A DNA stretch of 18,361 nucleotides from Myxococcales bacterium UBA5297 (GCA_002408385.1 DHSB01000020.1:15044-33404); one strand, 5' to 3'. Positions 1-7,516 are shown, numbered from the stretch's first letter. Numbers and translations are program-made. The notes: generated by a model from the sequence alone, not told the origin.

Positions 1-76
1 GGCCTCGCAGGCTCGGCCTACGCTCGGGCTGAGCGGGGGGAGCCGGGCGCTCGTCGACTGCCCTGTCAGTTCAAGG

Positions 77-922
77 TCACAGCCGGGCGGGGCCCGGTGC
101 AAAGCTCGGGGTGAGCGGGTGGCGAGTCGGAGGATGCGCTCTCCGTCCTGCCAGGCCGCGGTCCACGACGACCACGTCTAGTCTGCCGACCGGCCGGGCT
201 CGGCCGCCGAGCTGCAGATTCACCGATTGGCCACCGATGCGGCTCACCTGGCCCAGCGTCGCCTGGATAGGCACCGACCAGCGTTCGCCCTCGGGGCTCT
301 CCCAATCGACACGGCTCTCCGAGTCGAGCCCGAGGTTCACGCCGTTGGGGGTCGTGTAGGCGACCGTTGGGCGGATGACGCTCCGCTGCACCTCCTTGCG
401 GCCCGCGCTCTCGCTCACCGAGCGTAAGTGCTGGACGAGGAGGCTGCCGGTCCATGCTTCGCCTTGGAAGACGACGGTGCCCGCGCCTCCCAGGCCGAAC
501 GCCCCGGCACCGAGGGCCTGCCGGGTGGCCGAAGGGACGAGCATCGCGGGGCCGACCCCCCACCGCAGCCACTTCGTTTCGACGGGCGCCAACAACAGCC
601 GCAAGACCGCGTCGCCCAAGCCGTTGATGCGATCGCTCTGCGGGTCGGGTGGAGGCGCCGATTGGAGCGGGAGAACGCCCCACACGATGAGCTTCAAGCT
701 GCGCCCGAGGTGCAAGGGGAGCTGCGGCTGGGCGGTGAGGCGAATGTCGCTCACACCGGTGTCGCCGACGCCGAGGTCGACGTCGTGAAAGAGGGCGACT
801 TGCGCCAGGTCGGAGACAGGATCCTAGAGCTGCTCGGCGAGCCTTCCCTCTTCGGGCTCGGAAGGTGCGGCGGCGACGGCCGGTAGCGCCACGAGAAGAA
901 GGAAGAGCTGCCGGGACGCCAT
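77..922 (-). pseudogene. Damaged outer-membrane transporter-like beta-barrel gene (neuromedin U/phenol-MetA-like family), internal amber stop
   Basis: Reading from the ATG at 922, the product starts with a signal peptide (MASRQLFLLLVALPAVAAA). After 32 codons it meets TAG at 826-824. The same frame then continues without a stop to 77. The continuation reads DPVSDLAQVALFHDVDLGVG and carries family features: a WGVGPA segment, a TTPNGVNLGLDSES segment and a WSVPIQATLG segment before GGQSVNLQLGG. From memory of the family, the expected junction is LQNPVADL. So the TAG sits where a Gln (CAG) is expected, as if one C-to-T change made it. After GGR the family normally ends within about 25 residues in a strand finishing with Phe-Pro. 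Here about 40 unrelated, Pro/Arg-rich residues follow, so the C-terminal strand also seems lost. The product would be an outer-membrane barrel of unknown substrate. A sequencing error or amber readthrough remains possible. Family membership is fairly secure; pseudogene status is inferred. Confidence 0.7.
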
Positions 923-999
923 GCCGAGGAGGCTGCGACCCCTCGTTGATCCCTGCAAGGCTCCGCCCGGCCGCGCGCGGTCAGACCGGGGCGGCAGAA

Positions 1000-1047
1000 G
1001 TCCGAATGGACGGCGGAGCTCCAGCTCCGCCACCCGCGACTTCGGAC
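1000..1047. repeat. Nested hairpin in intergenic region
   Basis: An inner perfect inverted repeat lies at 1012-1031 (GGCGGAGCT, two bases, AGCTCCGCC). It is enclosed by an outer pair GTCCGAA (1000-1006) and TTCGGAC (1041-1047). No T-run follows on either strand, so it is not a standard terminator. It sits between the divergently arranged damaged transporter gene (start 922) and the sulfatase (start 1374). It could be a dispersed palindromic element or a transcript-stabilising structure. Only the pairing itself is seen. Confidence 0.45.
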
Positions 1048-1193
1048 CGGCGCCCAGCGTAGGGGCGAATGGACGGAGGTCTGGGGGCAGAGGCTTGGCG
1101 TGGGCTCGCTCGCCCAGGTGAGCGCAGGTCCGGGACGAAGAGGGGTTCTTTCACGCCTCGCCACGACCCGCGCGTCGGCTGCTCGTTGAGAGG

Positions 1194-1211
1194 GGCGCAT
1201 GGAGATGCGCC
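1194..1211 (+). promoter_or_regulatory. Leader hairpin upstream of the sulfatase operon
   Basis: This is a perfect 7-bp stem (GGCGCAT / ATGCGCC) with a GGAG tetraloop, about 160 bases upstream of the sulfatase start. A second 7-bp GC stem (GGCCGGC / GCCGGCC, 1261-1280) follows. No Gram-negative -35/-10 pair stands out here. The stems could be an operator or part of a structured 5' leader. The pairing is seen; any regulatory role is inferred. Confidence 0.3.
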
Positions 1212-1260
1212 GTCCGTCGAGTAGGCGAACAGATGCGCGGCCAGTTCGAGGGTGATCGGC

Positions 1261-1280
1261 GGCCGGCACGAAGGCCGGCC
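1261..1280 (+). promoter_or_regulatory. Second GC-rich leader hairpin upstream of the sulfatase
   Basis: GGCCGGC, loop ACGAAG, GCCGGCC: a perfect 7-bp stem ending about 95 bases before the sulfatase ATG. It could be chance in GC-rich DNA, since GCCGGC is itself a palindrome. It is recorded because it follows the 1194-1211 stem in the same leader. Confidence 0.2.
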
Positions 1281-1373
1281 CCTCCGGGCGCCCAGACCCC
1301 GGCTAACAGACGGCGGGCGCTTGCCGGTGCTCCGGCCTCTCTCCACCTTGGCGCGCAGCGACAGGGAGGAGAG

Positions 1374-3749
1374 ATGGCGAAGAAGAACGAGCAGAGCGGC
1401 TTTCCCACGGTGGTCGACGAGAGCACCTACCCCAAGCCCCCGCACCGCTTCGAGCAGGCGCGAATCGGGATGACCTGGGAGAGCTCGCGGCCCGACTACC
1501 CGCCGATGCCGCGGGCGCCGGGGCACGCCCCCAACGTGGTCATCGTGCTGCTCGACGACGCGGGCTACGGGGTGGCGAGCGCCTACGGGGGCCTGGTGCG
1601 CACCCCCACCGCCGAGAAGATCGCCCAGCAGGGGCTGCAGTACTGCCAGTTCCACACCACCGCCATCTGTGCTCCCACGCGCGCGGCGCTGCTCACCGGG
1701 CGCAACGCCCACAGCGTCTCCCAGGGCATCGTCGCCGAGTACGCGACCGGCTATCCGGGCTACACGGGGATCATCCCGCGCAGCACCGCCTTGCTCAGCG
1801 AGATCCTCTCGCCCAACGGCTACGCCACCGGCTGGTGGGGCAAGAACCACAACGTCCCGGACAACTGCATGGGGCCCGCGGGGCCCTTCGACAACTGGCC
1901 GCTGCAGCGGGGCTTCGACTATTTCTACGGCTTCCTCGGCGGCGAGACCGACAACTTCTACCCGGCGCTGGTGCGCGGGAACACCCAGATCGATCCGCCG
2001 AAGAAACCCGAGGAGGGCTACCACCTCACCACTGATCTGGCCGACGACTGCATCACCTGGATGCGCAACCAGAAGGCCATCGCGCCGCAGCGGCCGCTCT
2101 TCGTGCACTTTGCGCCGGTCGCCGCCCACGGCCCGCACCAGCCGCCGGCCGAGTGGCGAGGCCGAAACAAGGGCCGCTTCGACATGGGGTGGGACCGCTA
2201 CCGCGAGGTGGTCTTCGACAAGCAGCGAGAGCTGGGGGTCATCCCCGAGGGGACCAGGCTCACGCCGCGGCCGCCGCAGATCCCCGCCTGGGACGACTTC
2301 CCTCCGGAGCAGCAGCGCCTGTTCGCCAGGCAGATGGAGACCTTCGCCGACTTCCACGAGCACGCCGACTATGAGATAGGGCGCATGGTCTCCGCGCTCG
2401 AGCAGATGGGCGAGTTCGACAACACGCTCTTCATCTACATCCTGGGCGACAACGGCTCGAGCGCCGAAGGCAGCCTCGTCGGCACGCTCAACGAGACCGC
2501 CACCATGAGCGGGCTGGACTACCCGGTCGAGAAGTCGCTCTCGCGGATCGACGAGATGGGCCTGCCCGGCACCACGCCCCACTACGCGGTGGGCTGGGCG
2601 TGGGCCGGCGACGCGCCCTTCCAATGGATGAAGCAGGTCGCCTCGCACTTCGGCGGCACCCGCAACGGCATGGTCGTCTCCTGGCCCGCGTGGATAGCCG
2701 ATCGCGGCGCCAAGCGCTTCCAGTTCCACCACGTCGTCGACATCGTGCCGACCATCCTCGAGGTGGCGGGCATCGCCGAGCCCCACATGATCAACGGGGT
2801 CACCCAGAAGCCCCTCGAAGGCACCAGCCTCGCCTACACCTTCGACCGCGAGAACGCCGAGGCGCCCAGCCGCCACACCACGCAGTACTTCGAGGTGATG
2901 GGCAACCGCGCCATCTACCACGACGGCTGGATAGCGAGCTGCCGGCACGGACGGCTGCCCTGGAAGACCTCGGGAAGCGCCGACTTCGACCAGGACGTGT
3001 GGGAGCTCTACGACGTGACCAACGACTACAGCCAGTCGGAGGACCTCGCCCAGAAGCACCCCGAGAGGCTGCGCAAGCTGCAGGAGCTCTTCTTGGTGGA
3101 GGCGGCCAAGTACGACGTGCTTCCCCTGGACGACAGGTTCGTCGAGCGCGCGGACATCACCCTGCGCCCCAACTTCTTCACCGGTCGCAAGCAGCTCGTG
3201 CTGCCGCCCACCCTGCGCTTTCTGCAGGAGGGCGCGGCGCCGAAGTTCAACAACGTCGATCACCTGCTCGACCTCATCGCCCACATCCCCGACGGCGGCG
3301 CCGAGGGGGTCCTCGTCGCCATGGGGGGCGACGGCGCGGGCTGGTCGCTCTTCGTCGACGGGGGCAAGCTTCGCTACCACTACAATTTCTGCGACATCGA
3401 GCGCTATGACGTGGTGGCCGACGAACCGCTGCCCACCGGGCGGGTCGCCATCCGCCTGGAGTTTGTCTGCGACGACCCGAAGAGCGTGGGGGCTCCGGCC
3501 ACGGTGCGCCTGCACCTCAACGGCAAGCAGGTCGCCGAAGGGCGGATCGCCAAGCAGATCCGCGGCCGCTACGCCTTCGGCGAGTGCCTGGACGTGGGGC
3601 GCGACAGCCGTTCGCCGGTCTGGCCGGGCTACCGCAGCCGGCTCCCCTTCGAGTTCACCGGGCACATCGAGGGCGTGCGCGTAGAGCTCGGGGAGGCGGC
3701 CGAGCGCACCACCGGCGAGCTCATCGAGGAGCACCTGCACTTCGAATAG
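1374..3749 (+). CDS. Large Cys-type arylsulfatase (sulfatase family S1), cytoplasmic-looking
   Basis: This 791-aa protein should hydrolyse organic sulfate esters. The fold begins at VVIVLLDDAGYG, with metal-ligand Asp61/Asp62. The formylglycine motif is CAPTR, with Cys99 as the residue to be oxidised. Further active-site candidates are Lys157/His159 (GWWGKNHN), His252 (AAHGPHQPP) and Asp359/Asn360 (LGDNGSS). Where many sulfatases have a Lys, this one reads GGTRNG. Residues ~595-791 form an extra C-terminal region that looks beta-rich (WSLFVDGGKLRYHYNF, then a PFEFTGHIEGVRVEL end), perhaps a lectin-like sandwich. There is no signal peptide. I chose the ATG at 1374 because GGAGG lies 4 bases upstream and the ORF's longer upstream extension (from 1233) is Arg/Pro-rich and unlike the family. 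The SBF carrier and the maturase follow on the same strand, so action on an imported sulfate ester in the cytoplasm is likely. The family call is secure; the substrate is unknown. Confidence 0.95.
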   Translation: MAKKNEQSGFPTVVDESTYPKPPHRFEQARIGMTWESSRPDYPPMPRAPGHAPNVVIVLLDDAGYGVASAYGGLVRTPTAEKIAQQGLQYCQFHTTAICAPTRAALLTGRNAHSVSQGIVAEYATGYPGYTGIIPRSTALLSEILSPNGYATGWWGKNHNVPDNCMGPAGPFDNWPLQRGFDYFYGFLGGETDNFYPALVRGNTQIDPPKKPEEGYHLTTDLADDCITWMRNQKAIAPQRPLFVHFAPVAAHGPHQPPAEWRGRNKGRFDMGWDRYREVVFDKQRELGVIPEGTRLTPRPPQIPAWDDFPPEQQRLFARQMETFADFHEHADYEIGRMVSALEQMGEFDNTLFIYILGDNGSSAEGSLVGTLNETATMSGLDYPVEKSLSRIDEMGLPGTTPHYAVGWAWAGDAPFQWMKQVASHFGGTRNGMVVSWPAWIADRGAKRFQFHHVVDIVPTILEVAGIAEPHMINGVTQKPLEGTSLAYTFDRENAEAPSRHTTQYFEVMGNRAIYHDGWIASCRHGRLPWKTSGSADFDQDVWELYDVTNDYSQSEDLAQKHPERLRKLQELFLVEAAKYDVLPLDDRFVERADITLRPNFFTGRKQLVLPPTLRFLQEGAAPKFNNVDHLLDLIAHIPDGGAEGVLVAMGGDGAGWSLFVDGGKLRYHYNFCDIERYDVVADEPLPTGRVAIRLEFVCDDPKSVGAPATVRLHLNGKQVAEGRIAKQIRGRYAFGECLDVGRDSRSPVWPGYRSRLPFEFTGHIEGVRVELGEAAERTTGELIEEHLHFE

Positions 3750-3789
3750 GCCGAGGAGCCGCTCGCCCGCGGGCGTTGGCGACGGTTGG

Positions 3790-3798
3790 AAGGAGGTG
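3790..3798 (+). promoter_or_regulatory. Strong Shine-Dalgarno that fixes the SBF carrier start
   Basis: AAGGAGGTG ends 7 bases before the ATG at 3806 and is close to a full anti-16S match. The frame is open further upstream, into the sulfatase. This site shows that translation begins at 3806 and not inside the sulfatase gene. Confidence 0.8.
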
Positions 3799-3805
3799 CT
3801 TTTCG

Positions 3806-4684
3806 ATGCGCGAGCTCTTCACGGCGATCGTGCCCTGGGCGACGCTGGTCTACGCGGTGAGCTCGATGCTCTCGGTGGGCCTCGGCCACTCCTTCTCGAA
3901 GATCATCGGCCCGCTCAAGAACTGGCCCTGGATGCTCCTGGCGCTGGCGGCGAACTTCCTGCTCGCGCCGGCGCTCGCCTATCTGCTTGATCGCGCCTTC
4001 GGCCTCGACACCCCGCACGCGGTGGGCCTCTTCTTGATCGGCTCGGCCGCGGGTGCGCCCTTTCTGCTCAAGCTCACCCAGGCCGCGAGGGGCGACATGG
4101 CGCTCGCCGCCTCGCTCTTGGTGCTGCTCCTGCCGCTCACGGTCGTCTTCGTCCCCCTGGTGCTGCCCACCGTCCTCCCGGAGGCGCAAGTCTCGGCAGG
4201 GGCTATCGCGCGGCCACTCGTCTTCTCGATGCTCTTGCCGCTGGCCGCTGGGATGTTGCTGCGGCCGGTGGCGCCGGGCTTTGCCGCCCGGGCCTCCCGG
4301 CCGCTCAGCGACCTGGCGACTGTCGCGCTGGTCGTGCTCTTGGCGTCGATCGTCGTCGCCGACTGGCCCGAGCTGATCGGTATCGGCGCGCGCGCCATCC
4401 TCGCCGCCTTTGTTTTCATCCTGGGGGCCTTCCTCATCGGGCTGGCGCTCGGGGCCCGGCATCGCGAAAGGCGCACCGTGCTCGCCTTTGGGACCGCTCA
4501 GCGCAACATCGCCGCGGCGACCCTGGTCGCAACCCAGACCTTCGAGACCCTGCCGTCGGTCGTCGTGATGGTGACCGCCGCCGCGGTGGTGGGGATGCTG
4601 CTGCTCTTCCCGCTCGCCTTCGGCTTTCGCTGGCTCGCGGTGCACCCGGGCACAGCGGGCTTCTTACGCCGCCGACATGCCTAG
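3806..4684 (+). CDS. Bile acid:sodium symporter-family (SBF/SLC10-like) transporter
   Basis: This 292-aa, very hydrophobic inner-membrane protein has about eight to ten transmembrane segments. It starts at MRELFTAIVPWATLVYAVSS. Family-like signs are the GSAAGAPFLLKLTQAARGD segment in the first half and FGTAQRNIAAATLVATQTFE in the second. The latter resembles the T-x-x-R-N-x-x-x-A/L signature of SBF carriers. Length matches the family (about 290-330 aa). It begins 56 bases after the sulfatase stop with an excellent RBS, so the two are probably co-transcribed. SBF/SLC10 proteins carry bile acids and other amphipathic organic anions with Na+, and mammalian SLC10A6 carries steroid sulfates. Beside a cytoplasmic sulfatase, import of a sulfated anion is the natural reading. 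Export, or an unrelated anion, cannot be excluded. Confidence 0.87.
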   Translation: MRELFTAIVPWATLVYAVSSMLSVGLGHSFSKIIGPLKNWPWMLLALAANFLLAPALAYLLDRAFGLDTPHAVGLFLIGSAAGAPFLLKLTQAARGDMALAASLLVLLLPLTVVFVPLVLPTVLPEAQVSAGAIARPLVFSMLLPLAAGMLLRPVAPGFAARASRPLSDLATVALVVLLASIVVADWPELIGIGARAILAAFVFILGAFLIGLALGARHRERRTVLAFGTAQRNIAAATLVATQTFETLPSVVVMVTAAAVVGMLLLFPLAFGFRWLAVHPGTAGFLRRRHA

Positions 4685-5078
4685 GATTTTGACCGTCTTC
4701 TGGTCATTCCGGGCCTGGAGGCGACCAGGGAAAGCCTTTGAATCGAGGCACGCGGGTGAAGGGCAACGCGGCCAGCTTCGGCCAGTCCAAACCGGCCGCG
4801 AAAACGAGCTCTGGCTGCAAGCGCCCGGACTTCGCGTGGTTGCCAGCCCATCGCCTGGAGCTGCACGAAGAGTGGTGCTCGACCTCGACCCGCCTCGCGC
4901 TCCTGAGCTCGGTCAACCTTGTCCAAGCCACTTGGGCGCAGCCCGGTCATCGAGGGAAAGCCTGCTCGATGAGCGCGATGGCCTCGCAGTCCCGCGCTGC
5001 TCAGACCCGAAGTGGGCCCGAAGGACGATGGAGCGGTTTGCCGACTCGATGCCAATTCGCATGAGGAGTACGCACCCG
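4685..5078 (+). other. 394-base gap between the SBF carrier and anSME genes; no gene recognised
   Basis: The maturase frame stays open through this stretch, but the translation is Arg/Pro/Ser-rich and matches no known N-terminal domain. Minus-strand frames are open too but unrecognised. Two short stems follow the carrier stop: TGACC/GGTCA, then CCTGG/CCAGG. AGGGAAAGCCT occurs twice (once near 4726 and again about 225 bases later), each time beside a TCGA(G) context, which hints at eroded repeat DNA. No T-run marks a terminator. Confidence 0.4.
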
Positions 5079-6341
5079 ATGAACAGAATGGACGGACGGG
5101 TAGAGAATCCGGGACTCCGGCAGGGCATCCACGTGGTCGCAAAACCGGTAGGCCCTCTCTGCAACCTCGACTGCGGATACTGTTTCTACCTCGAGAAACG
5201 CTCCTTGTTCGGGACGAACGCCAGTTACCGGATGTCCGACCAAGTCTTATCGGCCCTGATCCATAACTACGCGGTCTCCCAGCCCACGCCGACAGCAGAG
5301 ATCGTCTGGCAGGGAGGCGAACCCACCCTCGCCGGGCTTGATTTCTTCAAGAAAGCCGTCCGGGAACAGAGGCGGTACGCGAGCCAGAAGACCTTCAAGA
5401 ACTCCCTGCAGACGAACGGCACAATGCTCACCGACGAGTGGTGCGCCTGGCTGAAGCAAAACCATTTCACCGTGGGGATAAGTCTCGATGGGCCGGAGGC
5501 CATCCATAATGCCTACCGCGGTGACCGCCGAGGGACCGGCTCATTCAAGAGCGTGTTGCGGGGGTTGAGGGCCCTTCAAAAGCACGGCGTCGAATACAAC
5601 GTGCTCGCCTGCGTGGCGAGGGATACCGCGAAGAGGCCGTTGGAGGTCTACTCCTTCCTAAAGAACGAAGGGGTGGAGTTCATCCAGTTCCTCCCGGTGG
5701 TCGAGCGTATTTCCGGCGAGGAGGGCTCGCCGCGAGGCTCGCGTCTGGCCGGCCCTGCGCACTTGGACGAGGCGGAGAATCAGCAGGTCGCCCCCTGGAC
5801 CGTCGTTCCCGAAGAATACGCCGATTTCTTGATTGCCATTTGCGAAGACTGGGTCCGGCACGACGTGGGCGCGGTCTTCGTCATGAATTTCGAGTGGGCG
5901 CTCAACGCCTGGATTGGCAATCCCTCGCCCGTCTGCGTTCACGCGCCGCGATGCGGACGCGCCGTGGCCGTCGAGCACAACGGCGACGTGTACGCCTGCG
6001 ACCACTTCGTCTACCCGGAATACTTGCTTGGAAACGTGGCCGACGACTCGCTCGAGCAGATGGTGGAGCGGTCATTGACAAGGGGCTTCGGCCTCTCGAA
6101 GCAGCACTCGTTGCCCGAGCAGTGTCGGGCGTGCCCTGTATTGAGTGGCTGCTGGGGAGGTTGCCCGAAACAGCGCTTCGCGACGACTGCCTCCGGTGAG
6201 CCGGGGCTCGCTTACCTGTGCGCGGGTTACCGCAAGTTCTTCCTCCATATCCGAAAGTATCTCCAGCCCCTGGCACAGTTGGTGGCGAAGGGGCTTCCAG
6301 CTTCGAGAATAATGGATTCAATTCCAAGGTCGGCCGGATAG
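5079..6341 (+). CDS. Anaerobic sulfatase-maturating enzyme (anSME), radical SAM/SPASM
   Basis: This 420-aa enzyme should oxidise the sulfatase active-site Cys (or Ser) to formylglycine in the cytoplasm, using S-adenosylmethionine and iron-sulfur clusters, without O2. The radical SAM motif is CNLDCGYC (Cys28, Cys32, Cys35), followed by the GGEP-type stretch (WQGGEPTLAG). The C-terminal SPASM cysteines are complete: C286...GDVYAC307, then CRACPVLSGCWGGC (CX2CX5CX3C), then LCAGY. Asp308 directly after Cys307 (YACDHFV) matches the anSME catalytic Asp position. I chose the ATG at 5079 because GAGGAG lies about 10 bases upstream and family homology begins about 12 residues later. ATG 5061 or 5088 are alternatives. 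It is the third gene after the sulfatase and carrier, but 394 bases downstream, so it may also have its own promoter. Codons look less GC-rich at position 3 than in the sulfatase, hinting at a different origin. A related SPASM peptide maturase is a less likely alternative. Confidence 0.92.
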   Translation: MNRMDGRVENPGLRQGIHVVAKPVGPLCNLDCGYCFYLEKRSLFGTNASYRMSDQVLSALIHNYAVSQPTPTAEIVWQGGEPTLAGLDFFKKAVREQRRYASQKTFKNSLQTNGTMLTDEWCAWLKQNHFTVGISLDGPEAIHNAYRGDRRGTGSFKSVLRGLRALQKHGVEYNVLACVARDTAKRPLEVYSFLKNEGVEFIQFLPVVERISGEEGSPRGSRLAGPAHLDEAENQQVAPWTVVPEEYADFLIAICEDWVRHDVGAVFVMNFEWALNAWIGNPSPVCVHAPRCGRAVAVEHNGDVYACDHFVYPEYLLGNVADDSLEQMVERSLTRGFGLSKQHSLPEQCRACPVLSGCWGGCPKQRFATTASGEPGLAYLCAGYRKFFLHIRKYLQPLAQLVAKGLPASRIMDSIPRSAG

Positions 6342-6468
6342 CCTGATTCCAGAACCCCTGAGCCACCTCACCTCGGTGATGAAACATCCAATGCCCTTGT
6401 CGGCGGCGCGGTTGCTCGAACGCCGGGCGAAGCGCGGGTACCAGCGGACCGAACGCCGCGGCCACGTT

Positions 6469-7023
6469 TCATCGATTCTTGCTCCCTGCTGCCGCCGGTC
6501 GCTGGGAAGGTGAGCAGCCCTGGATTCCCGTCTTCGGCGAGCAGGAGCTGCCGGCGAGCCGCTCGACGGGCTCTGGACGGGCGAACCCGGTCTCTTGCCT
6601 GCGAGTTGGACGCGTCCTCAGGCACAGCTCGGCGCCGAGAGCGCCGACGGCGAGTGGCTCGAGGAGGAGGAGAACGGGTTCTTGCGCGACTCCGAGGCGC
6701 GCGCCGACCTGCTTGGAAGCCAACCCGTCGAGCCCCAGGTCGGGCAACGTGGCGGCGGCGGCGCTCTCTGCGAGCGCCGCGTCGCAAACCCGGCGGGCTT
6801 CGCGGAACGCCTCTGCGGCCTCCTCGAGCGTGCCGTGAGTCGCTCTGAAGCTTTCCAGACTCGCGGGGAGGCTGCCGGTAACCGTCTGGCCAGGCGCGAA
6901 GGCCGCGGCGCCCTGAATCCGCTGGTCGATTCGATATGACCCCGAAACGGTGAGTGCGGCACTCTCCGGCCGGACCGCAGGCGCCGCCAACCATCCCGCC
7001 CCCCGGGAGGGGGTCTTCCTCAC
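6469..7023 (-). CDS. Doubtful hypothetical protein or gene remnant
   Basis: The 184-codon frame starts at a GTG at 7023 with no convincing RBS. The middle part has a protein-like composition: GSYRIDQRIQGAAAFAPGQT is followed by an amphipathic helix-like EEAAEAFREARRVCDAALAE. By eye, third positions there are about 78% G/C, somewhat in favour of coding. The N-terminal 25 residues and the last 50 or so (Arg/Pro/Ser-rich) look like translated non-coding DNA. The plus strand also has a partly plausible open frame over 6595-6939. I do not recognise the product. It may be a short real gene with a later start, or a decayed fragment. Confidence 0.25.
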   Translation of the reverse strand: MRKTPSRGAGWLAAPAVRPESAALTVSGSYRIDQRIQGAAAFAPGQTVTGSLPASLESFRATHGTLEEAAEAFREARRVCDAALAESAAAATLPDLGLDGLASKQVGARLGVAQEPVLLLLEPLAVGALGAELCLRTRPTRRQETGFARPEPVERLAGSSCSPKTGIQGCSPSQRPAAAGSKNR

Positions 7024-7078
7024 ATCCCCAATGGGAACGGGATCCCGGATCTCGGAACGTCATTTCTGCGCGCGGAAA

Positions 7079-7260
7079 AGCCGTTCCGAGGACGGGAATG
7101 GCCTTTCCGCCCTGCAGATCGGCGTTCCGAGGACGGGAATGGCCTTCCTGACCCGCAGATCGGCGTTCCGAGGACGGGAATGGCCTTCCTGACCCCGCAG
7201 ATCGGCGTTCCGAGGACGGGAACGGCCTTCCTGACCCTGCGGATCGGCGTTCCGAGGACC
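7079..7260. repeat. Tandem array of five 41-42 nt repeats
   Basis: Units begin at 7079, 7120, 7161, 7203 and 7245, so periods are 41, 41, 42 and 42. The core is CGGCGTTCCGAGGACGGGAA followed by TGGCCTTCCTGACC and GCAGAT. Each of the first four units contains TTCC-N7-GGAA, a short inverted repeat; in the fifth the second half is changed. The period is not a steady multiple of 3, so the array is not a protein repeat. Unit-to-unit identity is high over the whole unit, so it is not a CRISPR array with variable spacers. The array lies in the non-coding region between two convergent genes. Confidence 0.85.
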
Positions 7261-7516
7261 GAGCTGGCCTGCCTGGCCTGGCGAGAGAGCCGGTTCGGCG
7301 ACGCGGATAGGGCTCGTGTGACTTGGCGGCGCACGCGCCGGAGACGGCCGCAGCAGCCAAGCCCATCGAGCCTGTTGGCTCCAATCGACCGACCGCGAGC
7401 CCGAAGCAGGAAGAGCGCCGGACAACCGTAGCGCCGCTAGCTTCTACGCAGGCGAGCTCACGACCACCGCGGCCTCGCCGTCAGAGTCCAGCCTTTCCGC
7501 GTTCGCAGGCGCCTGA

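Larger units (their letters stand above)
6342..7516. other. 1.2-kb stretch without a convincing gene; contains tandem repeats
   Basis: This lies between the convergent anSME (ends 6341) and M48 protease (ends 7517) genes. Several frames are open on both strands, as is usual in GC-rich DNA, but no recognisable domain appears. It holds a tandem repeat array at 7079-7260 and a weak minus-strand ORF at 6469-7023, listed separately. No clear intrinsic terminator with a T-run was seen between the two genes. Confidence 0.5.

Noticed and set aside
981..3740. 919-codon open frame on the minus strand
   Set aside because: It is antisense to the clearly real sulfatase in a GC-rich region; its translation is Val/Arg/Gly/Asp-rich with no domain.
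4677..5078. N-terminal extension of the anSME frame
   Set aside because: The frame is open by chance in GC-rich DNA; the extension resembles no domain and the internal ATG at 5079 has a good RBS.
7079..7260. CRISPR array
   Set aside because: The units are conserved along their entire length with no variable spacers, the period is only 41-42, and no cas gene is near.
7020..7425. Minus-strand repeat protein (PSSERRSAG-type peptide repeats)
   Set aside because: The 41-nt units shift the reading frame, so the peptide repeats are a by-product of DNA repeats.
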